Source of the DNA: an uncultured Dyadobacter sp. | Lineage (GTDB): Bacteria > Bacteroidota > Bacteroidia > Cytophagales > Spirosomataceae | Length of the DNA: 6,331 nt | Reading direction: 5' to 3' | Assembly (NCBI GenBank): GCA_946481035.1 | Contig: CAMLNK010000256.1 | Span: forward strand, 1 to 6,331 | Shown here: piece by piece, positions 1 through 6,137 of the stretch | How the letters are laid out: every line of letters starts with the position of its first letter | Position numbering within the stretch: the stretch's first letter is position 1 | Notes under the pieces: generated by a model | Databases searched by the model: none | What the model was told of the DNA's origin: nothing | What the model saw: only the letters and a program-made list of their open reading frames with translations | Made by a program: the position numbers and the translations under genes

Positions 1-1
1 G

Positions 2-526
2 AAGAAGCTGGACACGTTCATTATCAACATTATCGATTATTACAAAAATGCACGCGGCGTACCTGTCGTGACAGACATCAGCTTCGAGGAGCTGGTCACC
101 GAAGTGCAGGCCACCATTCAGTATCTGCCCGAATACGGCAACCTGAAAATGACTACGGACATCCAGCAGGACGGTATCTTCCATTCGGATGTGATGAAGC
201 TCCGTATCATTTTCAACAACCTCATCAACAACGCGATCAAGTTTCAGGACAAGTCCAAGGCGAACCCTTTTGTTCATCTGACGGTCAAATCGACGGACTC
301 CGACGCCCGCATCATTGTGGAAGACAACGGGACCGGCATCAAGGAATCAGACCAGGACAAAATTTTCAAAATGTTCTACCGGGCGGGCGCTACCAACAGC
401 GGCTCTGGGATAGGACTTTACATCGTACATGAAGCGATCTCGAAATTGGGAGGAGAAATCAGCGTAACTTCAAAAATCGGACAGGGTAGTATTTTTGAAA
501 TCAACATTCCTTCTATTAACAAATAA
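2..526 (+). CDS. Sensor histidine kinase, C-terminal part (5' end outside window)
   Basis: The reading frame is open from the left edge, so this is the last 174 residues of a longer protein. GTG 68 is only an internal codon. Residues about 1-20 look like the second helix of a dimerisation/phosphotransfer domain; the phosphorylated histidine would lie upstream, outside the window. The rest is a complete HATPase_c domain: N-box with FNNLINNAIKF (71-81), G1 box EDNGTGI (107-113), F-box around IFKMFYR (121-127), and G2 box GSGIGLYIV (134-142). It would bind ATP and autophosphorylate on the missing histidine. The stop is 6 bp before a receiver-only response regulator, so the two are probably co-transcribed and form a two-component pair. 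The input signal and any membrane or PAS domains cannot be judged. The family is certain; the stimulus and targets are unknown. Confidence 0.93.
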   Translation, partial: KKLDTFIINIIDYYKNARGVPVVTDISFEELVTEVQATIQYLPEYGNLKMTTDIQQDGIFHSDVMKLRIIFNNLINNAIKFQDKSKANPFVHLTVKSTDSDARIIVEDNGTGIKESDQDKIFKMFYRAGATNSGSGIGLYIVHEAISKLGGEISVTSKIGQGSIFEINIPSINK

Positions 527-532
527 CCCGAC

Positions 533-922
533 ATGGAGACACTGCTTAACTTCTTTCTGATAGATGACAGCGCATTCGATCTGTTTATCTACGAAAAGTT
601 ATTGATCAAAAGCGGGATTACAAGTTCAGTCAAAACCTTCAATTCGGCGCGCGACGCCCTCAAACACCTCATCGGACAGGCCGACACCCTGCCGGATATC
701 GTCATTCTGCTCGACCTGCAGATGCCGGACATGAACGGCTTCGAATTCATCGATGAATTCGACCAGCTACCGGAAACCCTCCGGCAGAAGGTCAGGATCT
801 TCATGCTTTCCTCGACCATTGACACGCGCGACATCGAGAAAGCCAAAGCGAGCCAGCACATTATCGACCTGCTTCCCAAGCCCTTAGAAATTCCTTTCCT
901 TAAAAAGAAGCTGGCGATCTAA
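533..922 (+). CDS. Single-domain (CheY-like) response regulator
   Basis: This 129-residue protein is a lone receiver domain. It carries the acidic pair D11-D12 after the first strand, the phospho-acceptor D61 in LLDLQMPDMNG (59-69), S93/S94 at the conserved Ser/Thr site, and K116 in LLPKPL (113-118). The five elements fill the whole length, leaving no room for a DNA-binding or enzymatic output domain. It therefore probably works by protein contact or as a phosphate shuttle. It starts 6 bp after the histidine kinase stop, which makes that kinase the likely phosphodonor. No Shine-Dalgarno sequence is visible before ATG 533, as is common in Bacteroidota. No hairpin-plus-T terminator follows it, only a T-rich stretch near 938-945. 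The receiver call is firm; the downstream partner is unknown. Confidence 0.94.
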   Translation: METLLNFFLIDDSAFDLFIYEKLLIKSGITSSVKTFNSARDALKHLIGQADTLPDIVILLDLQMPDMNGFEFIDEFDQLPETLRQKVRIFMLSSTIDTRDIEKAKASQHIIDLLPKPLEIPFLKKKLAI

Positions 923-1315
923 AACCTTGTAGTATAATTTTTTTAGGAGATTAAATTAGGTGGACAGAAAGACCTGCTCTTCTGCTCCATGCTGATGCCG
1001 TGTGTGACCCTAATAAGGCCTTTTGAGCACATTGATGAATAGCTAACAACTAAACCGTCTCCCTACCTATTGATTGTCAAGCCGATAAGCTAACCGGCGA
1101 AACCTGGCACACCTCCACAAATTGTCCTATTATGTAACAATCAGCACGGCTATTGTCCGAAACAATGTGCCGGAGGAACGCTATTTCCTAAACCATACTA
1201 TAAGCATTCGAATCAATAATATAATTTTTTAAATATTAAAAGATTTTACGAAGGGCCGGGTACGTTCTTATTGCATACCGACCGACAACCAGTGTAAACC
1301 TTAACACAATATTTA
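923..1315. other. 393-bp intergenic region without a convincing gene
   Basis: No frame on either strand gives a plausible protein here. The first half is of mixed composition. The stretch from about 1197 to 1250 is strongly AT-rich and could hold a promoter for the small gene at 1316, but I found no clear TAnnTTTG box. The only ordered structure is the pair of ATTGTCC...ACAAT motifs and a stem-loop at 1121-1172, listed separately. A regulatory RNA or a long 5' leader is possible but unsupported. Confidence 0.6.
1121..1172. repeat. Repeated ATTGTCC...ACAAT motif with a stem-loop
   Basis: ATTGTCC occurs at 1121-1127 and again at 1152-1158. Each copy is followed by ACAAT (1137-1141 and 1162-1166), so each can form a 5-bp stem. 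In the second copy the stem extends outward: CGGC (1147-1150) can pair with GCCG (1169-1172), or GCAC (1144-1147) with GTGC (1167-1170). Either way this gives about nine base pairs around a CCGAA loop with a small internal bulge. It has no T-run, so it is not an intrinsic terminator. It could be a protein-binding site, an RNA structure or chance. Confidence 0.4.
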
Positions 1316-1504
1316 ATGAAAACTGATAGCAAGACCCTGGCTGAGATTTTGAAATTGCACGCACAGTACGTTAAAGAGGTTGAGTTCAGTGGTATCAAGC
1401 CCTTATCAATGGAGATTTACAAAACAAACTCCCACAATTTTGTACGCTGGATCCAGGACGAATTTCACCCAGGAAGAAAATTGCGTAAGGAGGCTTTGTC
1501 CTGA
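1316..1504 (+). CDS. Small hypothetical protein, 62 aa, resembling a tyrosine-recombinase N-terminal (SAM-like) domain
   Basis: The predicted product is helical and charged. Residues 18-46 follow the spacing of the N-terminal core-binding domain of tyrosine recombinases: Y18-V19, then F24-S25-G26-I27-K28-P29, S31, Y35, N38, F42, W45-I46. This pattern is read by eye and is only a resemblance. The catalytic Arg/His/Tyr domain is absent: the frame stops at 1502-1504 and an intrinsic terminator follows 39 bp later, so the gene looks like a complete short unit and not a run-off. There is no signal peptide or membrane segment. The start is the first ATG of the frame, after an AT-rich leader without a Shine-Dalgarno sequence. 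It might be a DNA-binding accessory protein, a decayed recombinase remnant or an unrelated short family. Function is unknown. Confidence 0.6.
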   Translation: MKTDSKTLAEILKLHAQYVKEVEFSGIKPLSMEIYKTNSHNFVRWIQDEFHPGRKLRKEALS

Positions 1505-1543
1505 CTTACGAAAGCACTCATTATACTCAACGTTTATGAACAG

Positions 1544-1580
1544 GCTGCCGGTGAATGGGAACACCGGCAGCTCTTTTTTT
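1544..1580 (+). terminator. Intrinsic (rho-independent) terminator
   Basis: A perfect 10-bp GC-rich stem, GCTGCCGGTG (1544-1553) with CACCGGCAGC (1562-1571), encloses an 8-base loop and is followed at once by TCTTTTTTT (1572-1580). It lies 39 bp after the stop of the 62-aa gene and ends its transcript on the plus strand. No A-run precedes the stem, so it should not act efficiently on the minus strand and is unlikely to end the converging ara operon. Confidence 0.93.
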
Positions 1581-1596
1581 ATAGCGCGTTCTTTGT

Positions 1597-1604
1597 TAAG
1601 TTTG
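1597..1604 (+). promoter_or_regulatory. Candidate Bacteroidota -7 box for the 49-aa small gene
   Basis: TAAGTTTG fits the Bacteroidota -7 consensus TAnnTTTG. Transcription would begin near 1610, giving a leader of about 35 bases before ATG 1645. The -33 position falls within or next to the T-run of the preceding terminator and shows no clear TTTG. It is supported by position and the -7 match only. Confidence 0.35.
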
Positions 1605-1644
1605 GTATATGAATGGGATATTTCCCCTGTTTACCACGAATAGC

Positions 1645-1794
1645 ATGATTTTCACGATTTTCAACCTGCTGAAAGGCCGTTTCTCCAAAGACGCCATCGA
1701 AGAAGCCAAGTCCAACGAAAAAGCGATGACCCGCCAGGAAGCATTGCAGCAAATGCGCAACATCGCCAGCCGCCGCCCAACCAAAAAGAACTAG
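1645..1794 (+). CDS. Small hypothetical protein, 49 aa, convergent with araD
   Basis: The product has a short hydrophobic, amphipathic N-terminus (MIFTIFNLLKG, 1-11) followed by a highly charged helix rich in E, K, R and Q (about 14-44) and a basic tail ending in KKN. Codons from about residue 9 onward favour G or C in the third position (GCC ATC, AAG TCC AAC, ACC CGC CAG), like the neighbouring real genes, which argues that it is expressed. An in-frame ATG at 1609 would add 12 residues, but the candidate -7 box would place the transcript start about there, so ATG 1645 is preferred. It ends on TAG 1792-1794, and CTAG 1791-1794 also gives the araD stop on the other strand. No family was recognised. 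The N-terminus is too short to call a membrane anchor. Confidence 0.6.
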   Translation: MIFTIFNLLKGRFSKDAIEEAKSNEKAMTRQEALQQMRNIASRRPTKKN

Positions 1795-2495
1795 CAGCCC
1801 TGCCCGTAATAGGCATCCTTGCCGTGTTTTCGGAAATAATGCTTGTCGCACAGGCTTTGCTTGATCGCCGCCGCCGATGGATTGATCTGCAATGTCAGGT
1901 AAGCCATTTTGGCGATCTCTTCCAGCACGATCGAGTTATAAATGGCCTTCGCCGGGTCTTTTCCCCAGGTAAATGGCCCGTGGCAAGCCACCAGCACCAT
2001 TTCCACCTCTTCATAACTTAGCTTTTCTTTTCCAAACAAATCGAGGATCTGATTACCGGTTTCGAGCTCGTAATCGCGTTGGATCATTTCGTCGGACATT
2101 ACTTCCGTCACCGGAATCGAACACGTTAAATGATCGGCGTGCGTGGTACCGAGGTTCGGAATGGGCCGGATCGCCTGCGCCCACGCCACCGCGTACGTAG
2201 AATGCGTATGACACACGCCCCCGATCGTAGGGAAGCTTTTGTAGAGCAATGTATGCGTTTTGGTATCCGATGAGGGGCGCATATTGCCTTCCACCAGCAC
2301 ATTGTCCAGGTCCACAATCACAATGTCTTCTACTTTCAACCGGTGGTAGGGCACGCCGCTGGGCTTGATCGCCACCACGCCCTCGGCCCGGTCGACGCCG
2401 CTTACATTACCAAAGGTCACGATCGCCAGTTCCTCCCGTGGGATTTCCATATTGGCTTCGTAAACCTGCTCTTTGAGATATTGATATTTCGACAT
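1791..2495 (-). CDS. araD: L-ribulose-5-phosphate 4-epimerase
   Basis: A cytoplasmic class II aldolase-fold enzyme that converts L-ribulose-5-phosphate to D-xylulose-5-phosphate, the last step of L-arabinose catabolism. Its 234 residues match the family's usual length of about 231. Metal ligands are visible as H96 and H98 in CHTHSTYA and H172 in ACHGPF, with D77 in SSDTKTH. Phosphate-binding loops are TFGNVSG (27-33) and KPSGVPY (44-50). D121 in THADH and Y230 near the C-terminus match the catalytic Asp120/Tyr229 of the E. coli enzyme with a one-residue offset. The tail HGKDAYYGQ is typical of AraD and helps separate it from L-fuculose-phosphate aldolase relatives. It is the last gene of the operon, 6 bp after araA, and its stop shares CTAG with the convergent 49-aa gene. 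No clear minus-strand terminator follows. AraD is preferred over UlaF or SgbE because of its partners. Confidence 0.96.
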   Translation of the reverse strand: MSKYQYLKEQVYEANMEIPREELAIVTFGNVSGVDRAEGVVAIKPSGVPYHRLKVEDIVIVDLDNVLVEGNMRPSSDTKTHTLLYKSFPTIGGVCHTHSTYAVAWAQAIRPIPNLGTTHADHLTCSIPVTEVMSDEMIQRDYELETGNQILDLFGKEKLSYEEVEMVLVACHGPFTWGKDPAKAIYNSIVLEEIAKMAYLTLQINPSAAAIKQSLCDKHYFRKHGKDAYYGQGC

Positions 2496-2501
2496 TTCGG
2501 A

Positions 2502-3992
2502 TTATCTGTAATAGGCTTCGCTCCAACGCAGCTCGTTTTTCAGCTGGCGCAGGGTGGTATTTTTATCAATCACGACCAGTTCTACACCCACCATTTCGGC
2601 AAAGGTTTCAATATGCTCCGTCGTAAGGTTCTGGCTGAACGCGGTATGGTGCGCACCGCCGGCGTAAATCCAGGCCGCACAGCCCGTCCGCATATCCGGC
2701 TGTGGTTTCCAGAGAACACGCGCTACGGGCAGTTTCGGCAATTGCTCAGTCGCCTCCACAGCCTCCACTTCATTCACGAGCAGGCGGAAACGGTTGCCCA
2801 TATCCACAAGCGAGACATTCAATGCGGGCCCGGCCGGAGCATTGAACACGAGTCGCACAGGATCTTCCTTCCCTCCTATTCCGAGCGCGTGCACTTCTAC
2901 GGATGGCTTGCCTTTCGCGATGCTTGGGCAAATTTCCAGCATATGCGACCCGAGTACCAGGTTATTATTTGGGTTAAAATGATAGGTATAATCCTCCATA
3001 AACGAGTTGCCGCCCGGCAGGCCGCTGGCCATTACTTTCAATGCGCGCACCATCGCGGACGTCTTCCAGTCGCCCTCGCCCGCGTAGCCGTAACCCGCCG
3101 CCATCATGCGCTGTGAGCCGATGCCCGGCAGTTGTTTCATGCCGTGCAGGTCTTCGAATGTATTGGTATAGCCTTTGAAATTGCCGTCTCTGAGAAAGTA
3201 TTTCAAACCAAGTTCGATCTTCGCGGCATCGCGCAATGCCTGGTGACGCCGGCCGCCGTTTTCCAGGCCGGAAGCGAGTTGGTATGCGTCGGCATATTCG
3301 CCGGTTAATGTAGTAATTTCAGCATCCGAAACCTGGTTGATCACGGCTACCAGATCTCCCACCGCGTAAGTATTGACCGAAAAACCGAAAGTCATTTCAG
3401 CGGCAACCTTATCACCGTCGGTAACCGCCACTTCGCGCATGTTATCCCCGAAACGGACGAATTTCGCTCCTTTCAGATCGTGCCGGCCCGCTGCTACCCT
3501 CGCCCATTGGCCGAGGCCTTCCACCACGTGGTCCTGCTGCCAATGCCCCACGATCACCTTACGGTTGAGGCGCATACGTGTCATCATAAACCCAAACTCC
3601 CGGTCGCCGTGCGCCGATTGGTTGAGGTTCATGAAGTCCATATCGATTTCCGCCCAGGGAATATCGCGGTTGTATTGGGTATGCAAATGCAATAAGGGCT
3701 TTTGCAGGATCTGCAAGCCGCGGATCCACATTTTGGCAGGAGAAAAAGTATGCATCCAGGCCACGATACCAATGCAATGGGTGGCGCTGTTAGCCTCCTG
3801 AATGATGTTATAAATTTCGTCCGGCGATTTAACCACCGGTTTGAAAATCACCCGCACAGGTACCTGCGGGGCTTCGTCGAGGTAGCGGGCGATGATCTGC
3901 GAATGCTCATCCACCTGGCGGAGTGTTTCCTCGCCGTACAAATGCTGGCTCCCGGTGATAAACCAGACTTCAAACTGTTTTAAATCAAGCAT
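2502..3992 (-). CDS. araA: L-arabinose isomerase
   Basis: A cytoplasmic, metal (usually manganese)-dependent enzyme that interconverts L-arabinose and L-ribulose, the first step of the pathway. Its 496 residues are close to the 500 of E. coli AraA. The catalytic and metal-binding residues known from E. coli are in place: E306 (YGYAGEGD), E333 (FMEDYTYHF), H350 ([11 protein letters not shown]) and H449 (GGAHHT; His450 in E. coli). The N-terminus, [17 protein letters not shown] (8-24), is the typical AraA opening. ATG 3990-3992 overlaps the araB stop as TGATG, a one-base overlap that suggests translational coupling. araD follows after 6 bp. The gene looks intact and of normal composition. Identity is very secure; possible side activity on D-galactose, known for the family, cannot be judged. 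Confidence 0.98.
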   Translation of the reverse strand: MLDLKQFEVWFITGSQHLYGEETLRQVDEHSQIIARYLDEAPQVPVRVIFKPVVKSPDEIYNIIQEANSATHCIGIVAWMHTFSPAKMWIRGLQILQKPLLHLHTQYNRDIPWAEIDMDFMNLNQSAHGDREFGFMMTRMRLNRKVIVGHWQQDHVVEGLGQWARVAAGRHDLKGAKFVRFGDNMREVAVTDGDKVAAEMTFGFSVNTYAVGDLVAVINQVSDAEITTLTGEYADAYQLASGLENGGRRHQALRDAAKIELGLKYFLRDGNFKGYTNTFEDLHGMKQLPGIGSQRMMAAGYGYAGEGDWKTSAMVRALKVMASGLPGGNSFMEDYTYHFNPNNNLVLGSHMLEICPSIAKGKPSVEVHALGIGGKEDPVRLVFNAPAGPALNVSLVDMGNRFRLLVNEVEAVEATEQLPKLPVARVLWKPQPDMRTGCAAWIYAGGAHHTAFSQNLTTEHIETFAEMVGVELVVIDKNTTLRQLKNELRWSEAYYR

Positions 3993-5656
3993 CAGGTGAG
4001 TTGTAAATGTCCTTTTTGTAAAAATTCGTTTTCGATATAAGCCCCGGCTTCGAGGTATTTCTGATAAAGCTGCTGATAAACCGCCGACTGCTCCTCACGC
4101 GGGTGGTACACCGCATCGAAACCGGAACTCATCGCCTCCTGCGCTTCCTGCAAGCTCGTGTGCACGCCCGCAGCCACCGACGCGAACATCGCCGCACCCA
4201 ATGCGCAGGCCTGCTCGGAAGCCGCTACTTTAATAGGCATATTGAGCACATCGGCCAGCGTTTGCATGACAAATGCGGATTTCTTCGCTACGCCGCCGAT
4301 CGCGATCACCTGATGAATGGGCACGCCTTCATTCCGGAAGCGCTCGACGATTGCTTTGGAACCATATGCAGTAGCTTCCACCAATGCTTTGAAAATGCGG
4401 ACGCTGTCGCTGGCGAGGTTCAGGCCGAGCAATGCACCTTTGAGCGTATGCTTCGCATCGGGCGTCCGGCGGCCGTTCAGCCAGTCGATGGCGATAATGT
4501 CTTTTTCGGTTACGGGTAATTTCGCTGCCTGTTCTGCGAGATGCGGGATGAGTTTTTGCGAAAGTTTCACGGCTTCTTCCTCGCCCAGCAGCCCACGCAC
4601 CGGCTCGACGATTAGTTTGGAAAACCATGCATAAATATCGCCGAAAGCCGATTGCCCGGCCTCCATACCCAGCATACCGGGCACAATGGAGCCATCGACC
4701 TGTCCGCAAATGCCTTTGATCAGCAAATGCCCCACCTCGTCGTTCGGTGCAACGAGCATATCGCAGGTGGAAGTACCGATTACCTTGCACAATGAATATG
4801 GCTCGATGAGCGCACCTACCGCACCCATATGCGCGTCGAATGCGCCCACGCCTATGACCACGTCGGCGGGAATGCCCAATTTCGCAGCCCATTCTTTGGA
4901 AATGGTGCCCATCGCAACGTCGGAAGTGGCGGTATCGGCAAAAAGCCGGTCACGGAGGCCATCGAGCAACGGATCGAGTTCTTTGAAAAATGTATTGGAT
5001 GGCAGCCCGTCAAACTCCTGGTGCCAAAGCGCTTTGTGGCCGGCAGCGCAGCGGGAACGTTTCAACAGCAGCGGATCGGCAATGCCGGTGAGTTCGGCGG
5101 AAATCCAGTCGCAATGCTCCACCCAGGAGAATGCATGCTCGCGTACGGCCTCGTCCACACGCAGCGTACGCAGGATTTTGGCCCAAAACCATTCGGAAGA
5201 ATAAATTCCACCTACATATTTGGTAAAATCAATATCATAACTGTGCGCCAGCCGGTTGATTTCCTCAGCTTCCGCATTGGCAGTATGGTCTTTCCAAAGG
5301 ATAAACATGCCATTGGGGTTTTCAGCAAACTCCGGAAGCAATGCCAACGGCGTTCCGTTTCTATCCACAGCAACCGGCGTAGAACCAGTGGTATCCACCG
5401 AAACACCCCGCACATTTTGCCTCACTTCCGGCGAAGCCTGGTCCAGTGCACCGCGGACCGCGTTTTCCAGACTTTCGAGATAATCCAGCGGATGCTGGCG
5501 GAACTGCGAAACGCCGGCATCGCAATACTTACCCTGCTTCCAGCGGGGATACTCCTGCACGGCCGTCCCGGCATGCTCACCCGTGTCCGCATTCACTACC
5601 AATGCCCTCACAGAGTCGGTACCAAAGTCGATACCAATGACGTAGTTCTTTTCCAT
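3992..5656 (-). CDS. araB: Ribulokinase (FGGY family)
   Basis: A cytoplasmic carbohydrate kinase that phosphorylates L-ribulose with ATP to L-ribulose-5-phosphate, the second step of arabinose use. Its 554 residues compare with about 566 in E. coli. The N-terminal FGGY domain opens with [17 protein letters not shown] (5-21), the first phosphate-binding loop, and [11 protein letters not shown] (85-95) follows. D274 in [13 protein letters not shown] (270-282) is the likely catalytic base. The C-terminal ATP-binding half has VIGTSTCDM (292-300) and the second FGGY signature from AIGGVAKKS (452-460) to [12 protein letters not shown] (481-492). GTDSVR and [10 protein letters not shown] favour ribulokinase over xylulokinase or glycerol kinase, as do the neighbours. 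It is the first gene of araBAD, with a candidate promoter and operator about 60-80 bp upstream. No Shine-Dalgarno sequence is seen before ATG 5656. Confidence 0.97.
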   Translation of the reverse strand: MEKNYVIGIDFGTDSVRALVVNADTGEHAGTAVQEYPRWKQGKYCDAGVSQFRQHPLDYLESLENAVRGALDQASPEVRQNVRGVSVDTTGSTPVAVDRNGTPLALLPEFAENPNGMFILWKDHTANAEAEEINRLAHSYDIDFTKYVGGIYSSEWFWAKILRTLRVDEAVREHAFSWVEHCDWISAELTGIADPLLLKRSRCAAGHKALWHQEFDGLPSNTFFKELDPLLDGLRDRLFADTATSDVAMGTISKEWAAKLGIPADVVIGVGAFDAHMGAVGALIEPYSLCKVIGTSTCDMLVAPNDEVGHLLIKGICGQVDGSIVPGMLGMEAGQSAFGDIYAWFSKLIVEPVRGLLGEEEAVKLSQKLIPHLAEQAAKLPVTEKDIIAIDWLNGRRTPDAKHTLKGALLGLNLASDSVRIFKALVEATAYGSKAIVERFRNEGVPIHQVIAIGGVAKKSAFVMQTLADVLNMPIKVAASEQACALGAAMFASVAAGVHTSLQEAQEAMSSGFDAVYHPREEQSAVYQQLYQKYLEAGAYIENEFLQKGHLQLT

Positions 5657-5714
5657 AAATGTCGGTTTAGGATGTTCTCAGACCAATTTGACGCATTTAT
5701 TTAATTAATTACCT

Positions 5715-5736
5715 AACAAATATAAATAAATTTGTT
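5715..5736. promoter_or_regulatory. Imperfect palindrome, candidate AraR operator upstream of araB
   Basis: AACAAAT (5715-5721) and ATTTGTT (5730-5736) are perfect inverted arms. With the A/T-rich centre (5722-5729), 9 of 11 positions pair across the 22-bp site. It lies 59-80 bp upstream of araB and overlaps the candidate -7 box at 5717-5724, where a bound repressor would block transcription. NUDIX AraR proteins of Bacteroidota are known to repress arabinose genes and to be released by L-arabinose; that this site is the one they bind is inferred from position and symmetry. The base composition is A/T-rich, so short arms can arise by chance. Confidence 0.45.
5717..5724 (-). promoter_or_regulatory. 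Candidate -7 box of the araBAD promoter
   Basis: Read on the minus strand this is TATATTTG, a full match to the Bacteroidota -7 consensus TAnnTTTG. Transcription would start near 5710, giving a leader of about 53 bases before araB. A TTG on the same strand at 5755-5757 is about 30 bp upstream, farther than the usual 19-21, so the -33 element is weak or absent. That would suit a regulated promoter. Confidence 0.45.
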
Positions 5737-5767
5737 TTTAGTGTAGTATTGACACAATTTAAATTTT

Positions 5768-5813
5768 AAAGAAAGCGAAGAAAAGGGGATGAAGTAAGGG
5801 GGAAAGGGAAGAA
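5768..5813. repeat. Purine-rich tract, left arm of the araR-araB spacer
   Basis: On the plus strand 43 of 46 bases are A or G, with G-runs at 5785-5788, 5798-5802 and 5806-5808. It faces the pyrimidine tract at 6081-6137 across the palindromic element. GAAAGGGAAG (5802-5811) is an exact inverted match to CTTCCCTTTC (6128-6137). It lies about 30 bp beyond the araB operator candidate. It encodes nothing recognisable. Confidence 0.6.
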
Positions 5814-5847
5814 CTATACAGGAATATGTGATGGCACGATTAGTATT

Positions 5848-5875
5848 AAAAAAGAGGGAAACCCCGAAAATCCCG
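5848..5875 (-). terminator. Weak candidate terminator for araR
   Basis: On the minus strand GGGA (5874-5871) can pair with TCCC (5859-5856), or the inner GGGG with CCC in a tighter hairpin. TC and six T residues (5853-5848) follow. The stem is only 3-4 bp, so on its own it would be a poor terminator, but it sits directly after the strongly structured palindromic element and could act together with it to separate the araR and araBAD transcripts. Confidence 0.25.
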
Positions 5876-5880
5876 ACTAA

Positions 5881-6064
5881 ATGCCGTTAGGGATGTAGTA
5901 TTGGTAGCAAAATGTTGGCATATAATCTAGTCAAATGCCCTTGGGCATGTAACAATCCGTCGTCGATATATTCGGCTGCGGAATTTTTGTTGTTACATCC
6001 CTAACGGGATTTCCGACATCGCCTTAACCCTGACATTGCTACCAATATTACATCGCTACGCGAT
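5881..6064. repeat. Nested palindromic REP-like element (four hairpin units, two inverted pairs)
   Basis: Each unit is a small hairpin of the form ATnnC...GnnAT followed by a GTA-tail. Unit 1 (5881-5910, plus) has the tail GTAGTATTGGTAGCAA, and unit 4 (6036-6064, minus) the tail GTAATATTGGTAGCAA, a 15/16 match. Unit 2 (5935-5955, plus) and unit 3 (5990-6010, minus) share the tail GTAACAA. Three hairpins are perfect: ATGCCC/GGGCAT, ATCCC/GGGAT and ATCGC/GCGAT. Unit 1 has one mismatch. A further imperfect palindrome (TCCG...CGGA, 5956-5982) forms the core. The whole folds as one long nested stem on either strand and has no ORF. It resembles REP or MITE-type repeats mobilised by IS200-like (RAYT) transposases, but no transposase is in the window and copy number cannot be seen. 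It could also help to end araR transcription. Confidence 0.75.
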
Positions 6065-6080
6065 TCGCTCCTTTCGCTCA

Positions 6081-6137
6081 TTCCCCTCCTCCCTTTCCTC
6101 CCTTTCTTCCCCTTCCTCCTTTCCTACCTTCCCTTTC
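6081..6137. repeat. Pyrimidine tract with a G-quadruplex pattern on the minus strand
   Basis: Bases 6081-6125 are 45 consecutive C or T residues, and the bias continues to 6137 with one A. On the minus strand, the sense strand of araR, this gives G-runs at 6112-6109, 6102-6100, 6093-6091 and 6086-6083 with spacers of 6, 6 and 4 bases, which satisfies the canonical four-run G3+N1-7 quadruplex pattern. The tract begins at the araR stop codon and would lie in its 3' untranslated region. It may influence RNA stability or termination; this is inferred from the pattern only. Confidence 0.6.

Noticed and set aside
1380..1643. 87-codon plus-strand ORF across the terminator at 1544-1580
   Set aside because: It reads through a perfect intrinsic terminator and overlaps the better-supported 62-aa frame; no recognisable pattern.
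1783..1802. Possible minus-strand terminator at the araD stop (GCAG...CTGC followed by five T)
   Set aside because: The stem is 3-4 bp with almost no loop and overlaps coding sequence on both strands; too weak to report.
1579..1851. 90-codon minus-strand ORF downstream of the araD end
   Set aside because: It is antisense to the 49-aa gene and runs into araD in a different frame; the plus-strand frame has better codon bias and a terminator/promoter context.
2343..3116. 257-codon plus-strand ORF opposite araD and araA
   Set aside because: It straddles two genes with complete catalytic residue sets; no motif is seen and codon use is that of a shadow frame.
4329..4892. 187-codon minus-strand ORF within araB in another frame
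   Set aside because: It is arginine-rich out-of-frame reading of a real gene on the same strand.
5667..5696. Nine-codon upstream ORF (MRQIGLRTS) in the araB leader, minus strand
   Set aside because: No ribosome-binding sequence, no enrichment in a regulatory amino acid and no alternative hairpins; short frames of this size are expected by chance.
4829..5704. 291-codon plus-strand ORF opposite araB
   Set aside because: It lies entirely antisense to a well-conserved ribulokinase, and its sequence (rich in H, R, G, with no domain pattern) is what the complementary strand of GC-biased codons gives.
5756..5765. AATTTAAATT perfect 10-bp palindrome upstream of araB
   Set aside because: Pure A/T palindromes of this length are likely by chance in such an AT-rich promoter region, and it lies outside the expected operator position.
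5881..6064. CRISPR array
   Set aside because: The repeated units are inverted, of two types and unevenly spaced, with no direct repeats separated by uniform spacers; palindromic repeat element fits better.
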